DNA of 24,678 nt from Acanthaster planci (taxonomy: Eukaryota > Echinodermata > Asteroidea > Valvatida > Acanthasteridae). Positions 1 through 9,551 of the stretch are shown here, piece by piece. Position numbers and translations under genes: made by a program. The first letter of the stretch is position 1; every line of letters begins with the position of its first letter. The stretch lies in NCBI RefSeq assembly GCF_001949145.1, contig NW_019091662.1:164627-189304 (forward strand), in the 5' to 3' direction. The notes under the pieces are model-generated. The model was not told the DNA's origin. It made no database searches and saw only the letters and a list, made by a program, of their open reading frames with translations.

Positions 1-979
1 ACAAAAATACTTTTGTGAGATATTTACAAATGGATCGGCGTGCGTGTTCTGGTCCACGATGTACATGTATGTTACTAGACTGCTGTTGAAATTTTCTCGC
101 GCGTATTTTGTTACGCATTTTACCCGTAAACAGGGCCCAAAGAATACTCTTTATGGGACGAAGGATCTTAATTATGCGCCAATGTACATAGGCCTACAGT
201 GCAGTGTTACGGTATGACATGGGTGTAGGCCTACGAGTACTACGAACGATGTACGAGTTTTAAATTGAGTTATTTTGAACTTTCTGCAGTGATATGAATT
301 TACAAAAAAAATGAGGAGATTATGAGGTCGCTTGTTGTATATATTCAAGGCACACAGTAGCGCGTCCTTTTTCTTTCGCATTTCGATGTGAATGGGAACG
401 GGAATCCGAAAAACTTACTTACTACCCACTGCAGAACGTGCGTTGCTATGGAAGGGTGCGGTTTGTTTATCCAAAAAAAGGGTTGTCAAGGCCGGTTGGC
501 ACGTGCGCGATCGAAACTTCGAAATGGCTTATATGATGTTTTGATACTATACTGTTTGTTTGTTGTTTCTTCTCATGCACAGGTGGGTGTAGCCTGTTTG
601 TTAGGTTTGCTGTATTATGCTAAACGAAATTATGAAAGTACAAGTACATGTAACTTAATTTGACCTCAGGATCGTATGATGATTTGCTGATCATGGCATG
701 TGGATCTTGATGAATCAAAACATCATGACTTTACTGTGTACCAAGCATGGCACGTGTGCGTGTAGATGTAATCATGTACTGTACATGTACGTGAGCGCAT
801 GCAAAGCAGACACAGTGACCATGTTTGACCTGAGTAGCCTCATCATACAGAGAAATAAGTTACTTTACACAAAACTCTTTGCATGCATGTAGTGTATGTT
901 TGTATAGTTGGCCTTATTTTTAAAGGCTTGTGCATGTTATATTCACCACTTTTTAAAAATATGTTTTTAAATTGTTCAG
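1..979. other. Left-edge region, probable INIP 5' flank and first intron
   Basis: No conserved coding sequence is visible apart from the weak candidate start at 448. About 350-520 is richer in CG dinucleotides than its surroundings and may hold the INIP promoter and 5' UTR. From about 530 the sequence is T-rich and intron-like up to the acceptor at 978-979. Confidence 0.4.
448..460 (+). other. INIP: Candidate start-codon exon of INIP (weak)
   Basis: The next exon begins with the second and third bases of a codon (AG at 980), so the start exon should end in phase 1. ATG at 448 followed by GAAGGGTGCG and a weak donor (gtttgt at 461) gives M-E-G-C and then Glu across the junction. It lies in the CpG-rich stretch 350-520, the most promoter-like part of the left end. 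A stronger donor, CAG|gtgggt at 583, would need the alternative acceptor (exon from 982) and an implausible T-rich translation. The true start exon may also lie left of the window. Confidence 0.22.
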
Positions 980-1058
980 AGCAACAAAATCGTCTAAAAA
1001 TCCTGGAGGATTTGCAACAGCAGAAGAAGAGACTGCAGATGCAGACAGGTGCACCAGG
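980..1058 (+). other. INIP: INIP exon 2 (helix-coding)
   Basis: The acceptor (attgttcag) ends at 979 and the donor GG|gtgagt starts at 1059. Start phase 1, end phase 2. It encodes the Gln/Lys/Leu-rich helix ending QMQTGAP plus two bases of a Gly codon completed by the next exon. One competing frame is open here but stops in the next exon. Confidence 0.88.
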
Positions 1059-4000
1059 GTGAGTCACACGAAATCCCCCCTACCAAAGAGTCCAAAATCC
1101 ATATCAGCCTGCGTCATCTTCGACTGCCCAAATTGGCAAGAATGTCACATTTTCAAGCAACGTCTTCCCCAAAACACTCCCTAATCTTTAAGACTTCTGG
1201 AAGCTGCAAAAGTAATTTGGAGCTGATGCATACCTTGTAAGAAGTTAGAAAAGGAAGTGAAAGAGAGATGTGGAGATGTCCTTAAAAGTAAGATTGCAGA
1301 AGTTGAGCCTGTGGCAAAGGTAGAAGAAGGCAAAAAAATCACCCATCTGCATTTCTTTGAACTGTGGATGACTTTTTCTTTGTAGGGGGGTGGGGAAACG
1401 CACAATTCAAATTTACATGTAAAAAGGGCATTATAAGTTCCCTCTTTCTTCACTTCTGTGTCCATAACATGGCACAATTTTGCAAGGTTTGGCTTCATTA
1501 ATGGTTGAAGTCCCCAATTTTGCAAATTGTGCTCAGTGTCGGCGGAAGTTTTTTAAGTTTTGTTGAAAGCCTCAAAAACAGAACCAAGGTGTTGGAAATT
1601 TATTTGTCATGATGAGAAGTCCTCTGTTTTATATTACTTACATTTACTCATTTGTTACAGAGCAACTTTGCCAACGCAAGCAAGGCCTAAGGAAATGCCT
1701 GGTGCACCAGTGAGTATATGCCAGCTACATGTCGCATTTGTGAAATGTTTAAATCTTCATAGCTGTCTGACACAAAGCACATTTCCTTTAAAATATTAAG
1801 TAATACCTTTTTTTTGCATCACAGTGTCTTGTCCTGTTCTTACAAAGCATGTATTCTCTTTGCAGTTTCCCAAAATGGTTCATTATGTTATGCCATGCAT
1901 TTTCTCTGTTATTTCACTTTTTTACTGAAGAATTTTGATGCCTTAACCATTTCCTGCCTGGGACACCAGATCGGGACACGTATGCTTTATATGCGTGGCC
2001 GGGGTCTCCGAACTCGGACAAAGGAAACAGGGCCTTGTAACAAAAGACCGTATTCCGAACAAAAGACCAAGCTGCTGGGTATTACCGACATTTTTTCACT
2101 CTCAAAATGCGAGATAATCCTGCCGTGTTTTGAAACAGTATACCATGGTTTGGGGCATTTAGAGCGAGCGGATTACCAGTGGGGACTAAAGCGATCCACC
2201 ACCGCAGCGATGATCTACACAGCACCGCTGCCTGCTAATCTGGCCCCTATTGAAAAGAGGTCAGCAGTGCACTGAGCCAGGTTCGTGAACAAAAGAATAT
2301 TACGTAACACCACAAAATCTGGGCTCTTTTTACAAGGTTGCAGGCCTGGCTGAAATACTCAGGCGTCTATAGAGTTTATCTGTCTGGCTAGAGTGGACAC
2401 CAGACATGCCTTCACGTGTTTGTAAGTGTCCAGTAAATGAAGATAGGAATTTTTAAAGAATTTTAAAAACAGAAAAAAAATGATAAATATCCCGCCCTAG
2501 CATCATCGACATTGATAAATGCCCCGGTAGGAAGTGGTTAACCCTAACCCCCCAAGTGTTGCTGGCCCTAACCTTCCCCATTCACACAAAGTTAAACAAC
2601 CATACGGGACTTTGTGCACAGATGCTGTTGGACTTTGTTTTTCTGAGGTATGCCAAACCCAATGTAAAAGCCAGCTGTTATGGGCCTACCAGACCTATCC
2701 CCACAGAATTAAACACTTTACTACTGTTTAATTCTGTGTGGTTTGGGAAGGTTAGGGTTAAAAGAAGTTTATGGTCTTACAAAAAAAAGCTGCAATACCA
2801 TTGCATGGAGAAATGACATCATAGAAGAAAGTCACACAAAATTCACAATCAGAGTAAATTTGCTTTTAAGTTGACTTGATACTGAGGCTAAGAATACTTT
2901 GTGTGCGGAAATTGTATCGGTTCTCATTACATTCTGTTGCATATGTTCACTTTAATTTCAGAACAGGGGACCAACAGAGGCAAGAAATTTGGATCAGCGA
3001 CAAAGACAAGCATTACAGGCAAGCAGAGACTGAACTGGGAACAGTTCTGTATAAAATTTGTTGTACATGTATGTCTGTAACAGAAATAACAGATTGTAAC
3101 TCACTACAGCACAATGAGGAATGTTCCACAAATTGCATGACTTGTGGGTTTGAATTAAAGATCACATAAAGATGGGTATATTGTTACTGCTGACATGAGT
3201 GGTTTGATTTTTCAAAGAAAAGAGAAATAAATTTTACAATAAAACATTCTTATGTCTGCGGGGTCTGGTTTTAATTGTCCTTGACTGATCCATTTGGCCA
3301 GGTGTTTTCACTTCTTATGTATTCATACTTACTTGCATGTTCTTATGCTGCAGTTACTTATCAAAATTAGTGTGTGGTATCCGCACTTATCCTCAGTTGT
3401 GCGTTCACTTTGAGATAAGCTACTCGCGCAAAAACTCAACTGAAATACACAGAGCTTGCACATATTATTAAAATGGGGCCTTTTGATTGGACAGCGGTGT
3501 TGTCAATTGTCAGACAATTGTTTGTCACAAATGCTGGTGTTAAAGAACAGCGTATTTTGTCGGTTGATGCTTGACACGCGTGAACATTCGGATAAGCAGC
3601 ATTGTGACATGAGATGGAAGCGTTATCACTACTTGCAGAGCTGCTCTGCAAATAGTGTGTGTGGCAGTCGCGGACTTCCTTGAGACATAAAGGAAAGAGG
3701 AAGAAGACAAGCTTTTTCCTTGCAGATGGCAAGAACGACAGCAGAGCCAGCACCAGGCGACGGCGGTGAGGAATCGGAAGGCGGAGCTGTGACCGATGAC
3801 CCCGACCTCGAGCTGCAGAAAGCGCGTAATTTTGACTGCGGCTGCCAGTCCGTCAACAAAGTGGCTTGCATTCGTCAGTTTGCCCCTGAGGAGATTGTCC
3901 GCATCAGGTTAGACTTGCGGGAACTGACATCAGGTAACATCAAAAATGTAGTCAGCAAGTATAACTGTGTATTTGTGAAGCTACCTTAAATCGACTTTTT

Positions 4001-7000
4001 TTACAAAATGTTCTCTGAAATGTTCATTTTTTTCTAGTAATCCTTCCTCAGACCGCTTTCATTAGTATTTAATAACATATATTGTCTGTCAAAATGCTCA
4101 TCATTTGAAGTGCCTTTCTTAGGTCTTAAATCTCCAGTGTCTTACCCTCAGCTAAGAAGAAAATAACTCTTGAAACAGATACAGCATTGCAAAATGAAGC
4201 TTTTGTCCCAGACTTACCAATTTTATGAATTTTCACTCAGGCCTATTTATTGTGAGCAAAGTTGAATGAAATCTGTCTCAATGACTGTCTGACATTGACT
4301 TAATGTCAACTTCAAGTTCTCAGTTGTAGTGCATATGGATGAGCTCAAAAGGTCACATATAAGTGGTCACGGAAATGAACATTTCCTTCTGCACAGGGGA
4401 GAAAGACCTGATCCTTCTAGGAATACTTCACACGTCGATGAACACCAGTAAGACCATCCAGCCCAAAGGCCCCAAAAGGAAGGAGTTGAAAGAGCGCACT
4501 CGCGCAAGAAGTACTTACAGCATCCACTCCAAGCGAGTGTGCACCGCCGCCTTTAGATATATCCATGCGTGAGTGCCTGTTGGCAGACTTTTCAAAAATT
4601 GTAGGCGAGGGGCTGGGGATACAGTTTGTTTCAGTTTAATGGTAGACACTATGGGGAAGACTGAAGAACATTTAAGTCTCTCACAAACCCGTAGGTGTGC
4701 AGCATACCCATGTGTAGATCTGGTAAAGTAGTTCTTTCATGGAGTCCATACCACGTCTGAGTAATTTCCAAAATGTAGAAGCTTCGTGTGTGGAGTGACT
4801 AGAATCTGTAAAGAAAACAATTAGTCAGCGTCAGTTATATTGGGATAAATGGTTTAGTCCTGCCTGTCTGATTTTTTGTTCCACCTTGCATTTTTCACCT
4901 TATACTGTATCCATTAGCTTTTAAAACAGTGCACAAATGCACAGGTGGTGTATTTGAGGATAGTGAAATACTTGTTTGGCTCTAAATATTATAAAAGAGC
5001 GGCTGTTGTAAAAGTTGTGATCATCTTCATCCAAGATGTGTATTAGAATTTAGATGCTGTGCAGCCAAGCAACCGTAAAAGAAATTAGGCAGTTACACTA
5101 CATATTATTGGTTTTAGGCTTAAGCATGGTGTAGAGTTATACCAAGTTTCGTGAAATTGGCTGCTGCAGTTCTAAAGACAGTGTTGAAACTGCTATTTGT
5201 CTTGATGCTCAATTGCTTATCTGTTGATTTTTCTGTTTCCACAGAGTCAGCAGGAACAAACTGAGTGCCGTGCAACAGTGGTACAGGGAGCAGGGTCTGA
5301 CGCCACGTCGGAAAAAATCCGGCGGCCGGGTGGAGAGTAAACGCACCCTCAAGTTTGAGGACACCAGCCGGACGGTTCATTTCATCCGCAACTTTGCAGA
5401 GGAGCACGCACTGGCCTTCCCGGGGCGGGTCCAGGGTGCCAAGAAGGCCGCTGACCGTCGCGTGTTGCCCCCGACGTTCACCAAGTCGGGCATCTGGCGG
5501 AACTACTACAAACCGAGTATGAGTGCCCAAGGTGCGATTCACGAGTAAAGCTGTGGAGTTGTCAAGTCTCTGCATCTTGTAAAACAAAAGCACAATCATA
5601 AATACTTCTGTTATTAATATGGAAGTATTGATCAAAAGGGCAAGTGTATAATGGGAGAGTTTTCACCATATGAAAAGAGTGAAATATGTTTAACACAAAA
5701 AAATTGCCAAGGGAAATGGGTTACCCGGTAAAAAATCATGCAGTGCCTTGTTCTCAGGTACTTTTGTTTAGCACTTTATTTTACCTGAAAGAACAAACAC
5801 AAGAATTTAGTTGAAATGACTGTGAAGAGATGAGATATGGCAAAAACACAGGGTTCAGTTTTTGAAGTGGTAAGAAAATCCATTGCAATCACATCTGTGC
5901 TGTTCGGACTGACACCCCAATCGATATGAGCGACCTGGGTGGGATTCGAACCCAGAGTCACAGAGGTGGAAGGCGAGGAGAGCATCATTTCATCAGTCTG
6001 GCTGGATTGTCATTGTCTGATTTATTCCACCTTCGGAGCTCAGTCAAACTTGCGGATATATCGCCTGTTTTTGTGTGTTGCAGGCTACAGGGTGGCCCAG
6101 CTCAGCACCTTCAGGAAGCTGTGGCAACAGCTCTGTCCCAACATCGTCTTCAAGAAGGCAGCCAAGAAAGAGAAGCCTGTCCTCCTAACCACTTCGCAAA
6201 ACTGACGTGTCATACGAGCCAGCAGGGTGCAATGTCTAACTTGGTTGCGACCTCGGACTTCATCAGTTGCTGAAAAAAAGGAGACCCCGAGTTGCTTTTT
6301 TTTGTAACAATTGACTGTTGGCTGTGGTTACAAAGTAAAGCTGATGTCTTGCTGTTAGCCCAGTGGGAGATGTTCTTGGATTGTTACCATTCTGCGATGA
6401 AATTGGCTCTCAGGCTGTGTCAGAATTACTCGGCTGCAGCTTAATACTACACAACTTTATGGGAAGTGGCTCTCAGCCACAACCATGCACTCATGCATAA
6501 TTTCAACCAAGTAGTTCAGACATGGCCTGGCATTTGCAGTCGGTTGTCTCCTGGTCAACATTTAACATGTACAGGGTGGAGTGTAAATAATTGGAGTTGA
6601 GTTTGATAAGGTCCAATCAGTAGGCATTGATTTAGCTCATGACCAGACGAAGTGAAAGTAGGCAAGTGTTTGGTTACCAATCATATGCCTGACATTGTAA
6701 ACTAGACAGTCGAGGCTTATTTTCACGCAAGGTAATCATGAATTTTTTGTCTGAGGTATGATGCTAATGACCTATGTCATTTATGGTTTTTATTGTACGA
6801 TGTGTTTCCCCATGTTTTTCTCAGACTTGTTGCCCTTTATCAAAAAGTTTGCCAATGGTGGACGTACGTCAGGTCACATGGGGCAGTGAGAACGCCTTGT
6901 CTGCGAGATAGCAGACACTGCCAATAGCTCAACTCTCAAAAGTGCTTTTAGTTGTCAGTCATCTACTTTATTGCTTAAAGCTACCACTTTCTTTGGTGAT

Positions 7001-8024
7001 TCACACAGAAATATGGTAGCCATAAGCAATTTGAAAATGTTTAAAAATCTAAACAGGAAAGGAAGTATTATTTAATCCATTTGAGGTCTGTACATGTATA
7101 TGCATTTCCTTTGTGTTTGTCAATGTTGCCATTTGCCCTTTTTCTCATCAAGAGTTGCCAAAATTAAATCAGTGTTGGATTTCGTTCACAAGAAAATTGT
7201 GCGGTGTCCTTGTAAGTTTCTTGATAAGCTCTTTCCTGCGGAGTTGTTCTGCAGTTGTCATAGGAAAGGGACTGTGAATGAGGTGCCATGTGATGCATCG
7301 GCATGTGTTGATTCTTTCCCAGAAGCAGCTCAGAAATACTTCTCTGTGGTGTGTTTCCCCTACTGTGACATTTAACAGGAACAGATGCCCCACAAATGTG
7401 GCGGTAGTGTGAATAAATACATCCGTATTTATGAGCTGTGTGGTTGGTTTATCCATCATGGGAAGGCTTGTGGTTGTGTAATTACTGTGTAGAACTCTTC
7501 AGCAGAACAAGGGTTTGGACCCTGTCTGGGTGTCAGAGTGCTGGTGTCCCTGAGCAAGGTACTTGACCACAACTATTTTGCTCAATCTAGGGATGTAGAT
7601 GTGGAACATTTCAGATAATAGGCACTGTGTTGCACTCTAAATATAAAGTGGAGGCCCTTATTAAAACTTTTTCCTCATTGTGCTGTTGTGAGTCACAATT
7701 CTGCTTGTATTCTTTTTGAAATTGCATGGTTGTACTCAATGACTCACCAACTTGACTAAATACTAACCTGTTTCTGTGTGTTCTTAACCCAACAATCACA
7801 AGAACTCTGACGGTGGAAAGGTTCTTTCCTCATAGTGAATTCAGAGCTTACCACTGTGAACACATTGATTCTGAAATGATCAATGATATTCTAGCGCTTA
7901 AATTAATTAGTTTGTTTTTATCTTTCAGCATGCACACTCCACGTCCTCTGCCTACTTCATCACTCAGGATTCCTCCTTTGGAAATCTCATTCTGCCGGTG
8001 TTTCCCAGGGTTCCTGCAGACTGA
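980..8024 (+). CDS. INIP: SOSS complex subunit C (INIP/SOSSC), coding exons 2-5; start exon unresolved
   Basis: Small nuclear subunit of the SOSS complex (INTS3, SOSS-B single-stranded-DNA-binding protein, SOSS-C), which binds single-stranded DNA and supports double-strand-break signalling and repair. Exons read at 980-1058, 1661-1709, 2962-3018 and 7929-8024 join in one open frame of 92 complete codons plus a missing N-terminus; the human protein is about 104 residues. The N-terminal part is an amphipathic helix (QNRLKILEDLQQQKKRLQ), matching the human NRVAIL...K.KLLMQ region. A Gly/Pro/Ala/Thr-rich linker follows, then QRQALQ joined to HAHS (human ALQHAH). The C-terminal signature YFITQDSSFGNLILPV is nearly identical to human; the protein ends PRVPAD. 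The reading frame is chosen because the competing frame of the first exon meets a stop in the next. The intron after 3018 uses a GC donor and contains another gene. Identification is from remembered family sequence and is very secure for the C-terminus. Confidence 0.95.
1661..1709 (+). other. INIP: INIP exon 3 (linker)
   Basis: The acceptor (tttgttacag) ends at 1660 and the donor gtgagt starts at 1710. The 49-bp exon completes a Gly codon and then encodes ATLPTQARPKEMPGAP, ending in phase 0. The low-complexity Pro/Ala linker corresponds to the variable middle of the family, so support comes from splice sites and frame rather than similarity. Confidence 0.82.
1947..2537. mobile_element. TTAA-flanked inverted-repeat element E1 (piggyBac-type MITE), 591 bp
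   Basis: TTAA at 1943-1946 and 2538-2541 flanks imperfect terminal inverted repeats: CCATTTCCTGCCTGGGACA at the left and CCACTTCCTACCGGGGCA read inward from the right, with about 15 positions agreeing. TTAA duplication is the hallmark of piggyBac insertion. The interior is more GC-rich than the surrounding intron and holds part of a 153-codon ORF (1814-2275) that I do not recognise as transposase. It lies in INIP intron 3. The repeats are imperfect, so the superfamily is inferred. Confidence 0.55.
2542..2757. mobile_element. TTAA-flanked element E2 (piggyBac-type MITE), 216 bp, foldback
   Basis: TTAA at 2538-2541 and 2758-2761 flanks CCCTAACC at the left and its exact complement GGTTAGGG at the right. 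A second internal copy, CCCTAACCTTCCCC at 2566-2579, pairs with the right end over about 35 imperfect bases. A perfect 14-bp stem lies inside (2702-2715 with 2725-2738). The left TTAA is the right TTAA of E1. No coding sequence was seen. Confidence 0.62.
2702..2738. repeat. Perfect 14-bp hairpin inside E2
   Basis: CACAGAATTAAACA (2702-2715) is exactly complementary to TGTTTAATTCTGTG (2725-2738) with a 9-base loop. It is part of the foldback structure of the 216-bp element. Confidence 0.85.
2962..3018 (+). other. INIP: INIP exon 4, ending at a GC splice donor
   Basis: The acceptor (tttaatttcag) ends at 2961. The 57-bp exon encodes 19 residues ending in DQRQRQALQ in phase 0 and stops at CAG|GCAAGC, the consensus for the minor class of GC-AG introns. 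No usable GT donor exists before the in-frame TGA at 3031. The join to 7929 gives ALQ-HAHS, matching the human ALQHAH, which strongly supports the GC donor. Confidence 0.88.
3226..3245 (+). other. Possible premature polyA signals inside the INIP intron
   Basis: AATAAA-like sequences (gaaataaattttacaataaa) lie about 210 bases after the GC donor. If the GC donor is not used, translation stops at 3031 and the transcript could end here. There is no evidence of use beyond the motif. Confidence 0.25.
3726..3933 (+). other. Nested gene exon 1
   Basis: It begins exactly at an ATG that directly follows an acceptor-like tract (ctttttccttgcag, ending 3725). It encodes residues 1-69 plus one base and ends before cag|gtaaca. 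The ATG may be the true start with upstream 5' UTR, or the site may be a real acceptor joined in phase 0 to upstream INIP exons. Confidence 0.75.
3726..6205 (+). CDS. Nested gene: truncated transposon-associated (putative DNA-binding) protein, 262 aa, four exons
   Basis: Exons 3726-3933, 4397-4568, 5245-5531 and 6084-6205 join through GT-AG introns, with phases 1, 2 and 1, to an open frame of 262 codons plus stop. Residues 1-35 are acidic and disordered. Cys38, Cys40 and Cys48 (DCGC...C) may bind zinc. Family-like blocks follow: FAPEEIVRIRL and ELTSGEKDLILLG (about 52-78), RVCTAAFRYIH (116-126), YREQGLTPRRKK, a TVHFIRNFAEEHAL block ending PGR (170-188), LPPTFTKSGIWRNYY (200-215) and STFRKLWQQLCPNI (230-243). 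I remember this pattern from a multicopy, apparently mobile-element-borne family in cnidarian, amphioxus, echinoderm and fish genomes, where a longer C-terminal part follows. Here a lysine-rich tail (KKAAKKEK) and a stop replace it. The whole gene lies inside the last INIP intron on the same strand. It could be a domesticated gene or a decaying copy; intact frames and four good exons favour the former. Function unknown. Confidence 0.78.
4397..4568 (+). other. Nested gene exon 2
   Basis: The acceptor (cttctgcacag) ends at 4396 and the donor C|gtgagt starts at 4569. It encodes EKDLILLG and the Lys/Arg-rich stretch (KGPKRKELKERTRAR) through to FRYIH. Start phase 1, end phase 2. Confidence 0.82.
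5245..5531 (+). other. Nested gene exon 3
   Basis: The acceptor (ttctgtttccacag) ends at 5244 and the donor AAG|gtgcga starts at 5532. It encodes residues 127-222, including SRNKLSAVQQWYREQGLTP and the NFAEEHAL block. It is markedly GC-richer than the flanking introns, as expected for coding sequence. Confidence 0.85.
5870..5990 (-). mobile_element. tRNA-derived SINE fragment, minus orientation, in nested-gene intron 3
   Basis: On the minus strand a good Pol III B box, GGGTTCGAATCCC (plus 5941-5953), is preceded by CACCTCTGTGACTCT. That spacing and wording are typical of tRNA-derived SINE heads. No cloverleaf forms, so this is not a working tRNA gene. A diverged relative appears to lie at 18890-19160. 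Ends are approximate. Confidence 0.55.
6084..6205 (+). other. Nested gene exon 4 (terminal)
   Basis: The acceptor (gtgtgttgcag) ends at 6083. It encodes YRVAQLSTFRKLWQQLCPNI and a basic tail, then TGA at 6203-6205. In the family I recall, the protein continues past this point toward a Cys-containing motif; here it ends at TTSQN. Confidence 0.82.
7412..7417 (+). terminator. Probable polyA signal of the nested gene
   Basis: AATAAA is followed 20-35 bases later by a GU-rich tract (gagctgtgtggttggttt). It is the first good hexamer after the nested stop codon at 6205, implying a 3' UTR of about 1.2 kb, still inside the INIP intron. Confidence 0.5.
7460..7610 (+). mobile_element. tRNA-derived SINE fragment, plus orientation, in INIP last intron
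   Basis: A tRNA-like head ends in a B-box relative (GGTTTGGACC, 7512-7521). It is followed by the block CCCTGAGCAAGG...CTTGACC (7548-7567), which I recall as a recurrent element of many animal SINE bodies. It is diverged, and ends are approximate. Confidence 0.5.
7929..8024 (+). other. INIP: INIP terminal coding exon
   Basis: The acceptor (ttatctttcag) ends at 7928. Phase 0 start. It encodes HAHSTSSAYFITQDSS, then FGNLILPVFPRVPAD and TGA (8022-8024). This 31-residue block carries the most conserved part of SOSS-C and fixes the identity of the gene. Confidence 0.96.
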
Positions 8025-8814
8025 GAGAGACTGACACTTAGCAACTCAGATCAGACAAGAACCTATTACGTGAAAAGTCACTAGCATTCATTGAAATGAA
8101 TATGGGACGGTTTGAGCCGGTCAGGTAGAACTTTGGAAGTGTGCGAAAGTGCAAAGCAGGAGGTTCAAACTTGCCTGAGAAAAGACTTAACAGTTTGTTT
8201 TCAAAACCTGCAATACCAGGATTTAGAACGGCTTGATGAAATTCAGTTTTGTAAGGTTGACAAGTGGTTTTCCAACAGTGAACTGGAAACATTCTTTTGT
8301 AACACATGTTACGCCTCACTGTGGAGGATATTCAGCTGTCATTTCCATCGCAAATGTTTATATATTTTTCAACTTCAGTGCTGCTTATCTCAGAACTTGA
8401 TTTCCAGAATTTACTTGAACCAGTATGCTTTTGCATGAGCACGTAGGGTGCTGTTAACCCTGTAGAGACTACTGAATCAAATGTGTACTGACCCTCTTTT
8501 AAACTGGAAGATTTCTAACTGAATTCTGGGTCATTCAAGGCTCCCCCCAACACACGTGTAAGTGGTACTGGTGAAGCACTGGGCAGTTTTGCAGCTATTG
8601 CATAGACAAAAATCAGATTTTGAATTTGTGGAGTACCAAAGCTGGTGGAATGCTTGCACTATTGCTGTGGATCTTTTCAGAATGATTACTTGCCAAGATT
8701 TGTTTCTGTATGAAGTTGCTTTAGGACACCATTGCCTGCTGGTTTATTTTTAGGGGATTGGGTGGCGAGTGAAAGATTAGTGAGGGATTTGGAAAGGCAT
8801 GGTACACAAGCGGC

Positions 8815-8820
8815 AATAAA
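8815..8820 (+). terminator. INIP: INIP polyA signal
   Basis: AATAAA lies 790 bases after the stop codon, followed by a strong GU/U-rich downstream element (ttgttttgtggttgctgttt, about 8839-8858). It places the INIP 3' end near 8838. Confidence 0.7.
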
Positions 8821-9249
8821 GATAGAGTGGCTCCATCATTGTTTTGTGGTTGCTGTTTAGTACAGTCTGTCATCTTGTACATTTCGCTCTTTTGAAGCAA
8901 CGAACACGCTCCAAATTTAAAGAAAGGTGCTTTACAATAACCTTGTGATGTCAGAGGTCAGAGAATGCTCTGTATGCTGAGAAAAGCAATATTTTAGCAT
9001 CTCAATTTCAAATGCAAAAGTTGCACATAAAGCACCAGCTGGCTGTGCGCTACCGCAAGCTATACGGGCCGCATGGGTGCACTAATGTTCATCCACTGAG
9101 AATGTTTACGACTACTCTTGAGAGGAACACAACATGGATTAAGGGGTGTTTGAAACAAATTAAGTGAAACGTTTCAAGAAAAACTTTGGAAATTCATAAT
9201 TTTTAAACTTGTTTTGACTGTAGTGTGTGACTTGAAGGGTATTTACGAA

Positions 9250-9400
9250 GGGGAAGAAATGTGCTTGGCCGGTAACATTTAAGACTTTCAGGGGAATGGA
9301 CACTAATAATGTAACTTGCCTTCGCCTTCGGCATTAACACCGTCCATTCTTCTGAGCTGGTCATAAATGAACAACTGGCCAAGCACTTTTTTCTCCCCAT
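9250..9400. repeat. Imperfect inverted repeat around GTGCTTGGCC
   Basis: The left arm, ggggaagaaatgtgcttggc and following bases (9250-9273), is complementary to the right arm ending ...aagcacttttttctcccc (about 9375-9399). The core GTGCTTGGCC/GGCCAAGCAC is perfect (9261-9270 with 9378-9387). A third related copy, CAAGCACTTTTCTCCCCA, lies near 10589, which suggests a dispersed element. Confidence 0.5.
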
Positions 9401-9499
9401 ATAAATAAGGGGGATTGTGTAAAATGCACTTGTAATATTTGGGCTGAAAGTCATGACAAACAACAAGAGACCAAGTTGGGTGGTTCATGCTGTGTGAAT

Positions 9500-9551
9500 A
9501 TATTTTTTTTTTCTTTCCAATTTTTTTTTTTTCTTTTTTTTTTCTTTCTTC
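9500..9551 (+). repeat. Poly-pyrimidine (T with scattered C) tract
   Basis: About 50 bases almost purely T with a few C. Low complexity; it could be the minus-strand poly(A) remnant of a retroposed element, but no body was recognised beside it. Confidence 0.8.

Noticed and set aside
1814-2275. 153-codon plus-strand ORF
   Set aside because: Mostly inside the TTAA-flanked element E1; begins outside it and shows no recognisable transposase or other domain.
2538-2761. CCCTAACC / GGTTAGGG as interstitial telomere repeat
   Set aside because: Only one to two units at each side, in inverted orientation and exactly bounded by TTAA; terminal inverted repeats explain it better.
2876-3169. 97-codon ORF overlapping INIP exon 4
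   Set aside because: Wrong frame for joining the previous INIP exon; the frame giving ALQ-HAHS is supported by conservation.
5120-5635. 171-codon minus-strand ORF
   Set aside because: Antisense shadow of the GC-rich nested-gene exon 3 (5245-5531); the plus strand carries the family motifs and splice sites.
8112-8438. 108-codon plus-strand ORF
   Set aside because: Lies in the INIP 3' UTR, Cys/Phe-rich translation typical of noncoding DNA.
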